Assembly: GCA_023807065.1 (NCBI GenBank)
Contig: JAJJLU010000885.1
Coordinates: forward strand, 1 to 15,081
Direction: 5' to 3'
Length of the DNA stretch: 15,081 nucleotides
DNA from: Isotricha intestinalis
Lineage: Eukaryota > Ciliophora > Litostomatea > Vestibuliferida > Isotrichidae
Position 1 is the first letter of the stretch, and each line of letters begins with the position of its first letter. The position numbers and the translations under genes are program-made. Below, in pieces: positions 10,101-15,081 of this stretch. Below the pieces are notes generated by a model. It searched no databases and had not been told where the DNA came from. It saw nothing but the letters and a program-made list of their open reading frames with translations.

Positions 10101-10700
10101 AAATTCATCAATGAAAATAGAAAAATAAATAGAAAAATTATTTCTTAAATATATTTTATTTTCTTGAGTTATATTAGTTGTAATTATTGATTCAGAAGGA
10201 TTTAAAAAAAATAAATATTTTTTTGGAAAAAATTTTTTATTTTCAATATTTTGTCCATAAAATAATAAAAGAATTTGAATGTAATTTAATAGTTTTTGTG
10301 AATTTAAACTTTTTTTTCTATGTTCTTCTCCTAATTTTCCATATATATAATCATAATATTTTTTTTCAAAATTAATATTTTCAATTAAAAACTTTAATAA
10401 ATCTTTTGCAGATTCTTTTAATTTTTTAGAAGTTAAAAATATATTTATTAAAAGCTCAATTAATCCAATATTTTCTTCTAATATAAAAGAAGGAGAAGAA
10501 ATTATTACTTGTGCTATTTCTTTATATTTTATAAAAATATTTTTTAAATCGATTAATATTTCTTTTTTTTCTTCTTCATCTAAATCGTTATTTTTTAATG
10601 ATAAAAGAAAACTTTTTATTTTTTCTTGATTATTTAATTTGAAACTTAATTTATTTTCTTCAGGTTTGAATTCAATTATTTCTTTGATGAATTTTGTCAT
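4188..10700 (-). CDS. Large BEACH-domain protein (ConA-like, PH-BEACH, BEACH, WD40-like propeller)
   Basis: This 2,170-residue protein has the order seen in BEACH proteins of the neurobeachin/LRBA/LvsA kind, which act on the cytosolic face of membranes in vesicle traffic, lysosome-related organelles or autophagy. Helical repeats fill the N-terminus, interrupted by a ConA-like jelly-roll (about 155-320) followed by an IGGIE motif near 397 that is typical after this domain. Helical, probably armadillo-like, sequence runs to about 1090, then an asparagine/lysine/glutamate-rich linker (about 1095-1230). The PH-BEACH domain is at about 1330-1455. The BEACH domain (about 1487-1865) shows WQKRRIST (W1489), YPVFPWI, GSHYS (from G1688), IQGNHFDSPDRLF, VREPIPEFFYFPEMF (from V1743), LPYW and WIDLFFG (W1831). 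The last 220 residues form irregular WD40-like blades, as is usual after BEACH. The single ATG follows an A/T leader; the stop is TAG. Which BEACH subfamily it belongs to cannot be settled by eye. Confidence 0.95.
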   Translation of the reverse strand: MTKFIKEIIEFKPEENKLSFKLNNQEKIKSFLLSLKNNDLDEEEKKEILIDLKNIFIKYKEIAQVIISSPSFILEENIGLIELLINIFLTSKKLKESAKDLLKFLIENINFEKKYYDYIYGKLGEEHRKKSLNSQKLLNYIQILLLFYGQNIENKKFFPKKYLFFLNPSESIITTNITQENKIYLRNNFSIYFSIFIDEFSNNNNSDLIDITLENQHHLKIILSNDLIKVFYDENFLDNLEIKIELNKWINIIFSIEGNKFDKKILINLSKICYDDLKEINKEEKINDKYNGKTKITSISFLRNFKGKLLYIFSPISKIEGNMNLIFSNLNKEKYLSEIKGKEFNFIFSPYLFNTNKFEIPSLCKQYKCYLNKPEDELYQNFIFDYHNYRKNIFMIGGIELIIPLFEFLYLFYKNNEKQEENINNEEINIEILNNLFQLIQIIIQYKKNLLCIKDSSFFKIISFFLENLPDNILDKSNFIQFLTNISTSKEKENKNELIDIEDINDVYKYIILNFKLVDKLSIENRDKYYLFISQNQFEKIPKILKFSEIIIYIKDYKIISSIMIDFLKKIYFLLKPKAENGEKERIIYLYKLFCEKYHEEIIQFTLDFTKIAMYEPDSKFTDLFKEKFRDSIICFFIQEKNICEKMKMIKLIKDLTEQYPNELNKGDELEINQLTDFLINYFRIDSFPENTILTGKDKFKVRINKKFDIFFIEWMNIYYRLIFIDIVDKNKIEEISLIDPYKVYNDDFIFGVIQNINLYIFSEKYVENILKNDFFFYQYQKLIYYQIILYDNCENLELKKKINEVKEYTFKKFKVHYGKFFMNSPIKHLKNLLFQAFLFSLREDNKDRIKENNTFELLNQFIILYKKELFDYISTTYDTKNKYMNYDDAHSIYNYIKEQIKNFISFYESERNNQSCKSDNLFLEKFISSVIISKNGELISNTKDPINKTINKLYIFYDIKTLEFLCNYFIIYFNKINIEDFRDIFLIIMIPICSNNEKKKKWMNSDYSPEIKKRFVKMFILLLKLIYIKTIGEKKPNKNNDFFSIINTIIKTIHKNYNVNPTNCDLILKQSPLFSINEYIFKKTNIKLLYEEQRDKIDNNQTNNNIINQNINNNNNLNLENKKESEKQIKNPLIDKKEKIIYEINMEEIIKKLFEIKYNKNKDKLIFNIPKCKPQKNADNLLKEQPIKEEEKNLENKEEIKPYKIDHSLINNKKEEMYNKHQISTIKKIKEYKRIKYDLFTWNGAYSNHNIFYNNIDKEKKILLFKKSNHLTRDYIQPLLIPMIYSYNFNEFYCQQQFFINDINDFYNIPTPNVNSNEEWSLKKLPNILKFECCLLTIENHLKGNLIIGHEYFKFIGNLIDIKKVDEANDKKQKRIFQKEKCYGSIIRSKKNCIFLKLYFNEIKFVLKRRYYDEDCGLELYTNRNKSYYLIFKNIKERDETIKILTLKFRYPIKLHNDIQKEKKTKNEEIIIGYSKIKIDINEISLKWQKRRISTLKYLIYINIFGNRSFRDILQYPVFPWIITDYETADQKPKKEEIKTKYIEIIKNKLIENTIRDFTLPVGLMELNDKSIKRKNSYIESYISSLYSLLEDYNEEKNFPKIKELLNKFDKPEQKKETINILENDIAMSALEFSEIIKVISEREKKDNKTINISEYGFTRDIYNYFSDLSKKKKKKLDIIMLPSLFGSHYSNSAYVSHFLTRIFPYSKTAIEIQGNHFDSPDRLFINLEKTFKSVSGEKSDVREPIPEFFYFPEMFLNINNLNLGILQKTKNDDRKSTVNITRSLYYNKDDDNIQVKNVFLPYWCKNNPYLFITLYRGMLEKNSIKIGSWIDLFFGINSNGINAQNNLNLYLRYSYPYVISQEILSCEDSDKETLIKMAELGMNPIQVFFDNCKNISVNEDYKSIIYNLIELYQKNFITYRNVNNFLFNDKELKRENVDFFKNHLSNTILTSSSNEYILYSGLINGETYIYNKNTNELNILENKQKKDISRITAYNYFNPELDTKYLYLGTERGSIIIYKREYVENKIKYHNIIHPHLKEIISINSNINLNILISSSYDGFIHLYTIPSLKIFRSIYFNPNDILIEQVFLSSTPLSCFLLYSNEKELICYSINGEKICNFYNEDDFIFPGVYTGNNFIDYLIYKSNENTNNIIIRQFPYLGIIEEKLNE
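5670..5687. repeat. 18-base A/T homopolymer inside the BEACH domain coding region
   Basis: Eighteen consecutive T on the + strand (A on the coding strand) encode lysines 1672-1677 in a loop just before the core strand that leads into GSHYS. It is the longest uninterrupted homopolymer in a coding region of this window, and the frame is intact at this length. It is prone to polymerase slippage and to sequencing error. Confidence 0.9.
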
Positions 10701-10990
10701 TTAAATATATAAAAAAAAAAAAATAAATTTTAAAATTTAGATTTATATAATTATAAAAATGCTTTAATATTATTTTATGAGGTTTTATTTAAATAAACTA
10801 ATACCATAATGTTTCTTCCATAAATAAATCATTTAAAAGATTAAAAACATTTAAATTTCACAACAAAACCAAATTAATAATCTTTTTAAAACATTATTAA
10901 TTAATTAAAAAAATAAAAAAAATATATCAACTTTCATCAAAAAAAAAATCCAAATCCTATAAATCTTAAAAAAAAAAAAAATAAAAAAAA
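10701..10990. promoter_or_regulatory. Divergent promoter region between the BEACH gene (-) and the secreted-protein gene (+)
   Basis: These 290 bases separate two start codons pointing away from each other, so both promoters must lie here. Each side has a long A tract immediately upstream of its ATG on its own coding strand or close by: the + strand has long A runs broken by single T at 10968-10990, and a second A run at 10710-10722 faces the BEACH start. No TATA box or other element stands out from the general A/T background. I see no gene in the interval. Confidence 0.6.
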
Positions 10991-11695
10991 ATGCAAAAGC
11001 TTGTCATATTCTTTCTCTCAATTCTTTCAGTATCATGCAATTTACGTCGTATAAAGGAGACTAATAAAGACGACGAGGATATAAAAGAGTTAATAAAGAT
11101 ATTAGTAGAGAGTTACAAAAAAATAAAGAAACAATACGAGAAATATTTAGAAGAATCAAAATCAGAGGAAATACTTCAAACATTTACTGGAGTTAAAGAT
11201 TTTCATCAATCATTAGAAATGAAAGTGAATGAAGGAATATTTGAAAGAGCATATCCAAGAATTGTAAAAAGAATAGTAGATATAATTGGAACCTCCGATG
11301 AAATAAAAGAAAAAGTTGAAAATAAATTAAATTTAATTGGAAAAGATACCACCGGAAAATGGATTCAAGATAGAATTTTATTCAGTCAAAAACCTGAAGA
11401 AGAAGAAGAATTAAAAAAAAGTAATTATACTTATGCTGCATATTTTACTCTTTTTGGAAGAAAAGATAAAAAAACTGGAAAAGTTTATTTATATTATACT
11501 ACTGTTCAAACAAAATTAAAAGTCACCAAAACTATTTTTGTTTATAAAAAAGGAAATAAAGATGTTGAAATAAGAGATATTGAATTAAAACCCGAAGAAA
11601 TTGATGAAAAAGATGTTAAACTTCTTATGGCTTATGGAGATATGGTTTCTATTAACTTCTTTAAAAATTATTTTGGAGTAAATGTTAAAGAATAA
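10991..11695 (+). CDS. Predicted secreted protein of unknown family (234 residues)
   Basis: The N-terminus (about residues 1-16, MQKLVIFFLSILSVSC) is a clear signal peptide: one lysine, a leucine/phenylalanine-rich core and small residues before a likely cut near cysteine 16. The mature chain has no further cysteine and no membrane segment. Residues 25-115 are charged and mostly helical (lysine/glutamate-rich, then VNEGIFERAYPRIVKRIVDII). After an acidic EEEEEL patch at 136-141, residues 145-190 alternate aromatic, threonine and lysine residues in a beta-strand pattern (YAAYFTLFGRKDKKTGKVY) with one N-glycosylation sequon at N145. The end is acidic and then aromatic (about 190-234). I do not recognise the family. 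The first 25 codons use more C- and G-ending codons (CTT, GTC, TTC, CTC, TGC, CGT, GAC, GAG) than the rest of the gene. TAA stop. A secreted or endomembrane location is a prediction from the signal peptide only. Confidence 0.85.
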   Translation: MQKLVIFFLSILSVSCNLRRIKETNKDDEDIKELIKILVESYKKIKKQYEKYLEESKSEEILQTFTGVKDFHQSLEMKVNEGIFERAYPRIVKRIVDIIGTSDEIKEKVENKLNLIGKDTTGKWIQDRILFSQKPEEEEELKKSNYTYAAYFTLFGRKDKKTGKVYLYYTTVQTKLKVTKTIFVYKKGNKDVEIRDIELKPEEIDEKDVKLLMAYGDMVSINFFKNYFGVNVKE

Positions 11696-11904
11696 TAAAT
11701 TTTTTATTTTTAAATAAAATTTTTTTTAGAATTAGAAAATGAAATGTGATTTTTTATTTTTTTTACTTTTTTTTCATTTTTTAGAAATGTTTTTTTGCAA
11801 ATGTTTTAATATGTTTTTATTTTTTGATTTTAGGAAAGATTTTTATAATATTTTTTAAGGAGTTTTGTTTGATGTTTGAACATAATTATTTAATTATTAA
11901 TTAT
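11696..11904. other. T-rich 3' flank of the secreted-protein gene
   Basis: This stretch is strongly T-rich on the + strand with scattered G, the usual trailer pattern after + strand genes in this window. No reading frame of note and no recognisable RNA gene are visible. Confidence 0.5.
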
Positions 11905-12447
11905 TATTTATCTTTAATCAATTCAATTATTTTAAAAATATTAATAAAAGATTTTTTTTAGACTAATTGTAAATATGTATTAATTCTTATATGAATAAAT
12001 AGAGTAAATATAAGAATATTATATAAAATATTAAGCTATTCATTTCTTTAAATTATAAATTATCTTATATTTAATATATTTATAAAATATTTAAGAAATA
12101 TATAAATAAAGTAAAAAATATCTTCATTTATTATTAAATTAAATTTTGAACATTCAAAAAAAGATTACATGTTTTTTTAAACTTAATAAAATCAATTATA
12201 CAATCATTTATATTAATAATTAGTTATTTAAATATAAAAGGATTAATATCTTTTTCTCATAAGAATTGAAAATCTTTAAATAAAGAATATAAATTTAATG
12301 ATAAAACTAAAGAAATTATTGAAATTATTGATTGCATTTTTGAAAGTATTTTTCATAATAAAAATAATGTTAATTGATTATAAAAAAATAGTTGAATATA
12401 TTAAAAGAGAAAATGAATTGTGTACGATAGAGAAAACATTTAAATAA
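11905..12447 (+). pseudogene. Decayed fragment of a second TTLL-domain gene (C-terminal part)
   Basis: By hand alignment this spacer matches, in order, the C-terminal part of the intact TTLL gene that follows it (about 14305-14930). The clearest piece is 12219-12266 against 14678-14725: 39 of 48 bases agree, and the translations are ISYLNIKGLISFSHKN and TSYLNIIGLVPFSHKN. Upstream in the same frame, NLIKSIIQS matches NIVDEIIKT, and KKY-INK-VKNIFIYY matches EKYFGKKVSTLIGY. Downstream, FESIFHNKNN matches FERIFPKKDN. After a frame change, YKKIVEYIKRENEL (part of a 49-codon frame at 12298-12447 ending in TAA) matches YKKYFENPGKENEL. Stops at 12147-12149 (TGA) and 12267-12269 (TGA where the intact gene has GGA), others further upstream, a lost segment over the LLEMN motif and at least one frameshift make it a pseudogene. 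Its left edge is uncertain. Nothing matching the M8 half was found. A tandem duplication followed by decay fits best. Confidence 0.7.
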
Positions 12448-12613
12448 TTTTATAAGTTGATTTTTGAAAAAAAATTATTTTTAAAAAAATAAATATTTTA
12501 AATAAGAGATTTAAATTTTAATTTTTAGATTTTTATCATAGATTTTTTGTTATTTTCTCTTCAAAATTTTATTTTAAAACTACTTAAGAATAATTAAATA
12601 TTTTAAAATAAAA
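12448..12613 (+). promoter_or_regulatory. Promoter/leader region of the M8-TTLL fusion gene
   Basis: These 166 bases lie between the stop of the TTLL relic and the ATG of the intact gene. They end in the ATTTTAAAATAAAAATG-type context shared with other starts here. No specific element can be named beyond that. Confidence 0.4.
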
Positions 12614-14755
12614 ATGAAAATTTTATTTTTATATATAAGTTTACTTATAATATTATCAAGAGAAAAATGTCTTTTTCACATTTATTCAAATTATAATAAT
12701 ATAGAAAAAATTAGTATAAATATAGAAAATAAATCAATAGAGGATTATCATTCATTAAAAATATATTTTGATAACTCAAATATTATAAATGAAATTGGAA
12801 AAAGTAAAATAAGTAAAATAATAAAAGACTTGAATGAAATTTCAGATATTTTAAGTAATTTAATCACAATCAAAAAAATACAATGGATTAAATATACAAA
12901 TGATAAAATTTGTAATATGAAAATAAAAGTAAATAAACAAATATCTAAAGGTATTAATGCAGATTTAATTATAATTCCTTTAATTGATAACTCTATTAAT
13001 CAAGTACTTGGAAGAATGTGTTTAATAGATAATAATTCTAAAAGATCAATTATTAATTTATTATATTTACCTCAAGATTTAAATTATGATAAAAAAGAAA
13101 TTTATCATCAATTATTTCATATTTTAGGATTTAATGCTTCTCATATTCATGTTAATAAAACTTCTTTAGTAAATACTTTTTATACTTTAAAAAATAATAT
13201 TTATCCAAATTTAATAAATTATACTTTTAATAGTAAAACATTTGATTGGGCTAAAAAAATATTTATAAAAGATATTATGTTTAAAGTAGATGAATATGAA
13301 GACTTATCGGAATTATCAATTTCCCTTCTTAAAGATAATAAATATATAATTAATGAATGTTTTATATATAAACCAATAAATAAGAATATAATATATTATG
13401 GAATAGATTTAAATAATAAATTAATATGTTATTTAAATTCAAAAGAAAATATTAGAAAAAAACAATGTGGAACAAACAAATTTCCTTTAAAATCAGATAT
13501 TTTAGAAACTTCAAAAAATTATAATTTTAAAATATATCAAAGTATATATTTATTAACTCCAAGTAAAAAATGTCCAAATAAACATCCAAGAACAGTATGG
13601 TTTTATAATATTAAAAAATATTCAAATAGAACAATTCCCAAAAAATTTAAAATTGAAAAATTTGATATAACAAATGAAGATTATGTTGTTTCATTTAACT
13701 TAAAAAGATTTGATGATTGCTTTTATATTGCATATAAACCAACAAAAGATATTAATGGTATTTCTCTTAATCCAAATATTTTTAAAGTAAATTTATATGA
13801 TGAATGGAATAATTATAATGAAACTAAAATTTTACTAACAATAAACAGATTCAATAAATATACTCATTATACTAATTATCATTTCATATATTATTTCAAT
13901 GATAAAGATTATTTACATCGATTATATAAAAATATGAATAAAAAATTTCCAGAAGATTATAATTTTATGCAAGAAACATATATATTACCAGAAGATAAAG
14001 AAATCATAAAAGAGAAATTTAAAAATTATAAATTATCAAATAATAATTTATGGATATACAAACCTGCAGATGAAAGATTAGGAATTGGAATAAAATTTTT
14101 AAAAAATTTTACAAATATAAATAATAAAGGAGTAATTACAAAATATATTCATAATCCTCTTCTTTTATATGGAAAAAAATTTGATTTAAGATTATATGTT
14201 TTAGTAACAAGTTTTCTTCCTTTAAAAATATATTTTAATAAAGAAGGTTTAGTAAGAGTAACAACAAATGATTATAATTTAGATGAAAAAAATTTTAATA
14301 ATTCATATATTCATTTTACTCATACTTTAATAAATATGGAAAATAAAAATTTTACTCATCCTGAATTTTTCACTGATGAAAGAGGTCACTTATGGTCAAT
14401 GGAAGCATTAAAAAATTATATAGAAAGAAAAGGAAAAAGTTATGATAAATTATATAATGATATAAAAGATTTAATTATTAAATCAATAATATCTGCAGAA
14501 GATATATTCACAAAAGAATCAAGAGAAAAATATTTTGGTAAAAAAGTATCAACTTTAATAGGATATGATATATTAATAGATGATAATCTAAAACCTTGGT
14601 TACTTGAAATGAATTGTAAATGTCCTGATTTAGGTCCTCATAATATTGTTGATGAAATAATAAAAACTGAACTAATGACTAGTTATTTAAATATTATTGG
14701 TTTAGTTCCTTTTTCTCATAAAAATGGAAAACCTTTAGATGATGTTTATCAATAA
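12614..14755 (+). CDS. Signal peptide + inactive leishmanolysin-like (M8) domain + TTLL ATP-grasp domain fusion
   Basis: The first 713 codons of this gene are continuous. Residues 1-19 look like a signal peptide. Residues about 30-290 resemble ciliate leishmanolysin-like M8 proteases: ADLIIIPL, a C-L-I-D plus KRSIINLLYL stretch, IYHQLFHILGF at 163-173, and DIM (220-222) followed by LSELSISLLKDNKYI and cysteines 249, 272 and 285. The zinc motif HExxH is HQLFH (165-169), so the catalytic glutamate is glutamine, and no third histidine precedes DIM; the protease is predicted dead. Residues about 390-700 form a TTLL domain, which ligates amino acids to tubulin or other proteins with ATP: the N-lobe with FNDKDYLHRL and ETYILPED, WIYKPADERLG (K483), KYIHNPLLL, KKFDLRLYVLVTSF, DILIDDNLKPWLLEMN (E665, N667). 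HLTNYS is changed to HFTHTL. Linker cysteines are 320 and 369. The frame stops at TAA 14753-14755, but the expected tail continues one base on. TTLL assignment is certain, M8 is probable, and the substrate is unknown. Confidence 0.9.
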   Translation: MKILFLYISLLIILSREKCLFHIYSNYNNIEKISINIENKSIEDYHSLKIYFDNSNIINEIGKSKISKIIKDLNEISDILSNLITIKKIQWIKYTNDKICNMKIKVNKQISKGINADLIIIPLIDNSINQVLGRMCLIDNNSKRSIINLLYLPQDLNYDKKEIYHQLFHILGFNASHIHVNKTSLVNTFYTLKNNIYPNLINYTFNSKTFDWAKKIFIKDIMFKVDEYEDLSELSISLLKDNKYIINECFIYKPINKNIIYYGIDLNNKLICYLNSKENIRKKQCGTNKFPLKSDILETSKNYNFKIYQSIYLLTPSKKCPNKHPRTVWFYNIKKYSNRTIPKKFKIEKFDITNEDYVVSFNLKRFDDCFYIAYKPTKDINGISLNPNIFKVNLYDEWNNYNETKILLTINRFNKYTHYTNYHFIYYFNDKDYLHRLYKNMNKKFPEDYNFMQETYILPEDKEIIKEKFKNYKLSNNNLWIYKPADERLGIGIKFLKNFTNINNKGVITKYIHNPLLLYGKKFDLRLYVLVTSFLPLKIYFNKEGLVRVTTNDYNLDEKNFNNSYIHFTHTLINMENKNFTHPEFFTDERGHLWSMEALKNYIERKGKSYDKLYNDIKDLIIKSIISAEDIFTKESREKYFGKKVSTLIGYDILIDDNLKPWLLEMNCKCPDLGPHNIVDEIIKTELMTSYLNIIGLVPFSHKNGKPLDDVYQ

Positions 14756-14930
14756 TAATAATACAATTGAAGAAGTTGTTGATGATAGTTTATGTGAATT
14801 TGAAAGAGTGGATGGTAGTTTTGAAAGAATATTTCCTAAAAAAGATAATATAGAACGTTATAAAAAATATTTTGAAAATCCTGGAAAAGAAAATGAATTA
14901 TTATGGAAAAAATTACAAACTTTTGATTAA
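14739..14930 (+). CDS. C-terminal tail of the TTLL protein, displaced into the next reading frame
   Basis: This 63-codon frame overlaps the last 17 bases of the M8-TTLL frame and is not a separate gene. Its residues match the region that follows the ATP-grasp core in TTLL5-like enzymes: an acidic helix, then FERVDGSFERIFP, where TTLLs typically have an (E/D)xxRRGGFxRIFP motif, then YKKYFENPG and a final aromatic/leucine helix, ending in TAA. To join it to the main frame, one base must be skipped (or two added) between 14739 and 14755, for example at the T of the TAA after CAA (14750-14753). The decayed upstream copy reads the equivalent of this junction in one frame, which favours a single indel in this copy or in the assembly. 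Its own ATG ATG at 14739 is probably not used as a start. Confidence 0.8.
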   Translation: MMFINNNNTIEEVVDDSLCEFERVDGSFERIFPKKDNIERYKKYFENPGKENELLWKKLQTFD

Positions 14931-15053
14931 AGTTTTTATTTTATTTTATTTATTTATATTTTTTTATTAAAATTTAAAAAATTCAATTAATTTTTTTAGA
15001 AATTATCATTTAAATTAAATTTATTAGTGTTTACTGATTTTATAATAAAGTTG
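14931..15053. other. Short subtelomeric 3' flank
   Basis: Only 123 A/T-rich bases lie between the last stop codon and the terminal repeat. An AATAAA hexamer at 15044-15049 sits four bases before the repeat, too close to the end to be an effective polyadenylation signal with a normal downstream cleavage distance. The 3' end of the TTLL transcript must be packed into this stretch. Confidence 0.5.
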
Positions 15054-15081
15054 TTGGGGATTGAGGATTGGGGATTGGGGA
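15054..15081 (+). repeat. Telomere-like terminal repeat, four units of TTGGGGA (second unit TTGAGGA)
   Basis: Four tandem 7-base units end flush with the last base of the window: TTGGGGA, TTGAGGA, TTGGGGA, TTGGGGA. The G-rich strand runs 5' to 3' toward the end, the orientation of a right-hand telomere. The unit is the Tetrahymena-type T2G4 plus one A. It is by far the most G-rich sequence in the window and appears nowhere else in it. With four units only, a cut-off minisatellite cannot be excluded. Confidence 0.75.

Noticed and set aside
10187..10375. 62-codon + strand frame near the 5' end of the BEACH gene
   Set aside because: It is antisense to the region of the ConA-like domain and has no independent support.
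11983..12017. 10-bp inverted repeat (ATTCTTATAT/ATATAAGAAT) with a 15-base loop, possible terminator or element end
   Set aside because: It falls inside the TTLL relic, where both arms align with coding sequence of the intact copy, so it is best seen as chance.
12298..12447. 49-codon frame as an independent small gene
   Set aside because: Its second half aligns with the TTLL tail and its first half overlaps the relic's other frame, so it is part of the pseudogene.
14700..14772. A 73-base intron as the cause of the TTLL frame break
   Set aside because: It would restore the frame, but it deletes a stretch that is preserved in the relic and looks coding. It is kept only as an alternative to test.
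1..15081. Bacterial, mitochondrial or apicomplexan origin suggested by the AT content
   Set aside because: BEACH, TTLL and radial-spoke proteins exclude bacteria and organelles. The G4-type terminal repeat and the ciliate-like M8 domain fit a ciliate better than an apicomplexan, though this rests on few characters.
1..15081. tRNA, rRNA, CRISPR arrays, transposons
   Set aside because: No GC-rich cloverleaf-like segment, spaced repeat array, transposase-like protein or terminal inverted repeat was found on either strand by eye.

Overview
This is an extremely AT-rich (roughly 80% A+T by eye) eukaryotic nuclear window with long intronless reading frames, very short intergenic gaps and A-rich leaders before start codons. 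Genes end in TAA or TAG, so neither is reassigned here. Two proteins point to a cell with motile cilia: a DNAJB13-type radial spoke protein and a tubulin-tyrosine-ligase-like (TTLL) domain. The right end carries four 7-bp units of the form TTGGGGA (one is TTGAGGA), running G-rich strand toward the end, which looks like a telomere. Together these suggest a short macronuclear chromosome of a ciliate that keeps TAA and TAG as stops, perhaps an AT-rich gut litostome. The lineage is inference. The window seems to be a contig open on the left and telomere-capped on the right.

Layout, left to right: (1) the 3' end of an unrecognised gene (+, 2-421); (2) about 500 bp of AT-rich spacer; (3) a DNAJB13/RSP16-like gene (+, 930-1934) whose J domain reads HPS instead of HPD; (4) a coiled-coil protein (-, 2116-4119), convergent with it; (5) a 2,170-residue BEACH protein (-, 4188-10700), lying 68 bp upstream of the coiled-coil gene on the same strand; (6) a 290-bp divergent promoter region; (7) a 234-residue predicted secreted protein of unknown function (+, 10991-11695); (8) a spacer that contains a decayed second copy of a TTLL C-terminus (about 11905-12447); (9) a 713-residue protein (+, 12614-14755) that joins a signal peptide, a catalytically dead leishmanolysin-like (M8) domain and a TTLL ATP-grasp domain; (10) the displaced C-terminal tail of that protein in the next frame (to 14930); (11) about 120 bp of flank and the telomere-like repeat.

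The left two thirds are conserved cell-biology genes (cilium, vesicle traffic). The right third looks subtelomeric: two genes with predicted signal peptides, a tandem gene relic, and a gene with a frame break next to the chromosome end. The strongest candidate for something undescribed is the pseudo-M8-TTLL fusion, because TTLL enzymes normally work in the cytosol while the N-terminus predicts entry into the secretory pathway. The neighbouring relic is homologous to its tail and reads through the equivalent of the break in one frame. This suggests that the frame break is an indel (real or from assembly) and not an intron.
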